Source: Candidatus Gastranaerophilales bacterium
GTDB taxonomy: Bacteria > Cyanobacteriota > Vampirovibrionia > Gastranaerophilales > CAJFVJ01
Length of the DNA: 5,725 nucleotides
Direction: 5' to 3'
Assembly: GCA_028694275.1 (NCBI GenBank)
Contig: JAQUTS010000117.1
Span: 1 to 5,725, forward strand
Position numbers and translations under genes: made by a program. The notes under the pieces are model-generated. The model had not been told where the DNA came from and did no database searches. It saw only the letters and a program-made list of their open reading frames with translations. Positions 4,565 to 5,725 of this stretch are shown one piece after another (within the stretch, counting starts at the first letter, position 1; every line of letters starts with the position of its first letter).

Positions 4565-5725
4565 TATTCTGTCTCCTCTGTGTATTCATCATCGTAGTAT
4601 GCGAATTCTATACTGCCCACCACGACTGTGTCTCCGTCTTTTATTCCTTGTTTTTTGAGCTCTTCAAAAACACCCATCGCGATGAGTATATTTTGAAGCC
4701 TGTAGACTTGTTCGTTGTTTCTTTCATCTGTGACTGACGCGAGTCTTCCGACTTTTCCGCCTATCACGTAATAGGCCTTGGCTTTTTTGTCCTTGATTAT
4801 TTCAAACTCGCTATCGTCGTTATTATATGCCTCAAAGTCTTCATCGAGTTCTATTTCGATTTCAGGCGGAGGTATTTCATCAACTTTGTTGTATACAAAA
4901 TTTAAAAATTCGTCTATTCCCTGCTTGGTTGCCGCAGATATTACAAAAATATCTTTATTTTCTTGTTTGAATTCGTCTTTTATGTGGTCGATTATTTCTT
5001 GCGGCGTAGAATCAGCTTTGTTTAGTGCAATTATCTGGTATGCATTTCCGAGTCTTTCGCTGTATTTTTTGAGTTCGTTATTTATGACTTGATAGTTATG
5101 GAATGGATGAGGTTCAAGCATATCTACGATATGGATCAAAAATCTTGTCCTATCAACATGTCGTAAAAAGTCATGCCCTAAACCAACACCTTCTGAGGCA
5201 CCTTCAATGAGGCCTGGTATGTCTGCAACAACAAAACTATCGCCGTTTGGTTTTTGTACAACGCCCAAGTTTGGAACAAGTGTGGTAAAAGGATAGTCTG
5301 CGATTTTTGGTTTCGCTGCGCTGATAACACTTATGAGAGTTGATTTACCTGCATTTGGCATCCCAAGTAATCCCACATCTGCTATGAGTTTGAGCTCAAG
5401 TTCCAAGTCCCTTTCAATACCCGGTTCTCCCGGTTCGCAAAACTGAGGTGAGCGTTTGATTGATGATGCAAAACGAGAATTTCCTCTGCCTCCTCTGCCG
5501 CCTTTTGCCACCAAAACTTTGTCTTCGTGATGTTTTAAATCAGCAATGTTTTTGCCTGTTTTTGGGTCTTTTACTATTGTGCCGACAGGAACTTTAATAT
5601 AAAGATCTTCTCCGCTTTTTCCATGCTGATTTTTGTTACGGCCGTTATCGCCTATACCTGCTTGAAATCTTGATTTGTATCTGAAATCCAAAAGTGTGCT
5701 TAGGTTTTCATCCGAGATCGGAAGA
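4564..5725 (-). CDS. obg: GTPase Obg/CgtA, 5' end missing
   Basis: Essential P-loop GTPase that binds the 50S subunit during ribosome assembly and takes part in stress control. The frame is open to the right edge, so the first residues, about 49 by comparison with E. coli Obg, are absent. Counting the Leu codon at 5689-5691 as 1, the rest of the Gly-rich Obg fold (to about 100) contains VAKGGRGGRGN (61-71). The G domain follows with G1 GMPNAGKST (110-118), YPFTTL switch (133-138), G3 DIPG (157-160), G4 NKAD (224-227) and G5 SAA (252-254). An acidic linker leads to a C-terminal OCT domain (about 297-375), common in Firmicutes and Cyanobacteria-like lineages and lacking in E. coli. The TTG at 5691 is an internal Leu codon, not a start: upstream codons give DENLSTL, matching the family. 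Codons beyond 5714 look like adapter, not gene. The stop overlaps the next gene's ATG by one base. Confidence 0.96.
   Translation of the reverse strand, partial: LPISDENLSTLLDFRYKSRFQAGIGDNGRNKNQHGKSGEDLYIKVPVGTIVKDPKTGKNIADLKHHEDKVLVAKGGRGGRGNSRFASSIKRSPQFCEPGEPGIERDLELELKLIADVGLLGMPNAGKSTLISVISAAKPKIADYPFTTLVPNLGVVQKPNGDSFVVADIPGLIEGASEGVGLGHDFLRHVDRTRFLIHIVDMLEPHPFHNYQVINNELKKYSERLGNAYQIIALNKADSTPQEIIDHIKDEFKQENKDIFVISAATKQGIDEFLNFVYNKVDEIPPPEIEIELDEDFEAYNNDDSEFEIIKDKKAKAYYVIGGKVGRLASVTDERNNEQVYRLQNILIAMGVFEELKKQGIKDGDTVVVGSIEFAYYDDEYTEETE
5715..5725. other. Probable Illumina adapter remnant at the contig end
   Basis: The final 11 bases, AGATCGGAAGA, equal the first 11 bases of the standard TruSeq read-through adapter. 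The Obg protein match is good up to the Asp codon at 5710-5712 and fails beyond it: the codons read Leu-Pro-Ile-Ser where the family has a pattern like Val-x-x-Ala. The Ser codon takes only its first base from this segment; any replacement with C in the coding strand's G position (GCG) would give the expected Ala. The segment is therefore likely not genomic. Confidence 0.85.

Noticed and set aside
5689..5691. TTG as the start codon of obg
   Set aside because: The codons before it continue the conserved Obg sequence (DENLSTL), so this is an internal leucine and the gene is truncated by the window edge.

Overview
All recognisable genes lie on the minus strand and read from the right end towards the left. 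In transcription order they are: the Obg GTPase (5' end cut off), a class V aminotransferase, D-3-phosphoglycerate dehydrogenase (serA), a Prx6-type peroxiredoxin, cysteine synthase (cysK), and the first 36 codons of an unidentified membrane-anchored protein. Gaps between them are small: a 1-base overlap, then 11, 61, 40 and 2 bases. The cluster therefore looks like one operon or two nested transcripts. No stretch over 300 bases lacks a gene, and I see no rRNA, tRNA, CRISPR, insertion sequence or phage signature.

The DNA is AT-rich with strong Shine-Dalgarno sites, standard stop codons, and an Obg carrying the C-terminal OCT domain. From remembered sequences, the aminotransferase closely resembles cyanobacterial homologues (motifs such as MIPGPTPVP, HPIGHRS, SGSQKGFMIPPG). 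AT-richness plus cyanobacteria-like metabolic proteins suggests a non-photosynthetic relative of Cyanobacteria (Melainabacteria/Vampirovibrionia, for example Gastranaerophilales) from a metagenome. This is an inference, not a demonstrated placement.

SerA oxidises 3-phosphoglycerate to 3-phosphohydroxypyruvate. The adjacent aminotransferase could convert that to phosphoserine, or act on glyoxylate/pyruvate. CysK makes cysteine from an activated serine and sulfide. The peroxiredoxin between serA and cysK removes peroxides using thiols. Serine phosphatase (serB) and serine acetyltransferase (cysE) are not in the window. Obg, a ribosome-assembly GTPase, sits upstream and is translationally joined to the aminotransferase.

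The most noteworthy non-coding element is a perfect 12-bp inverted repeat just before the peroxiredoxin start; folded in RNA it would bury that gene's ribosome-binding site. The last 11 bases of the window match the start of the Illumina TruSeq adapter and break the Obg protein match exactly where they begin, so they are probably an artefact. Overall this is a housekeeping amino-acid and redox cluster. I found no convincing evidence of a wholly new biological system.
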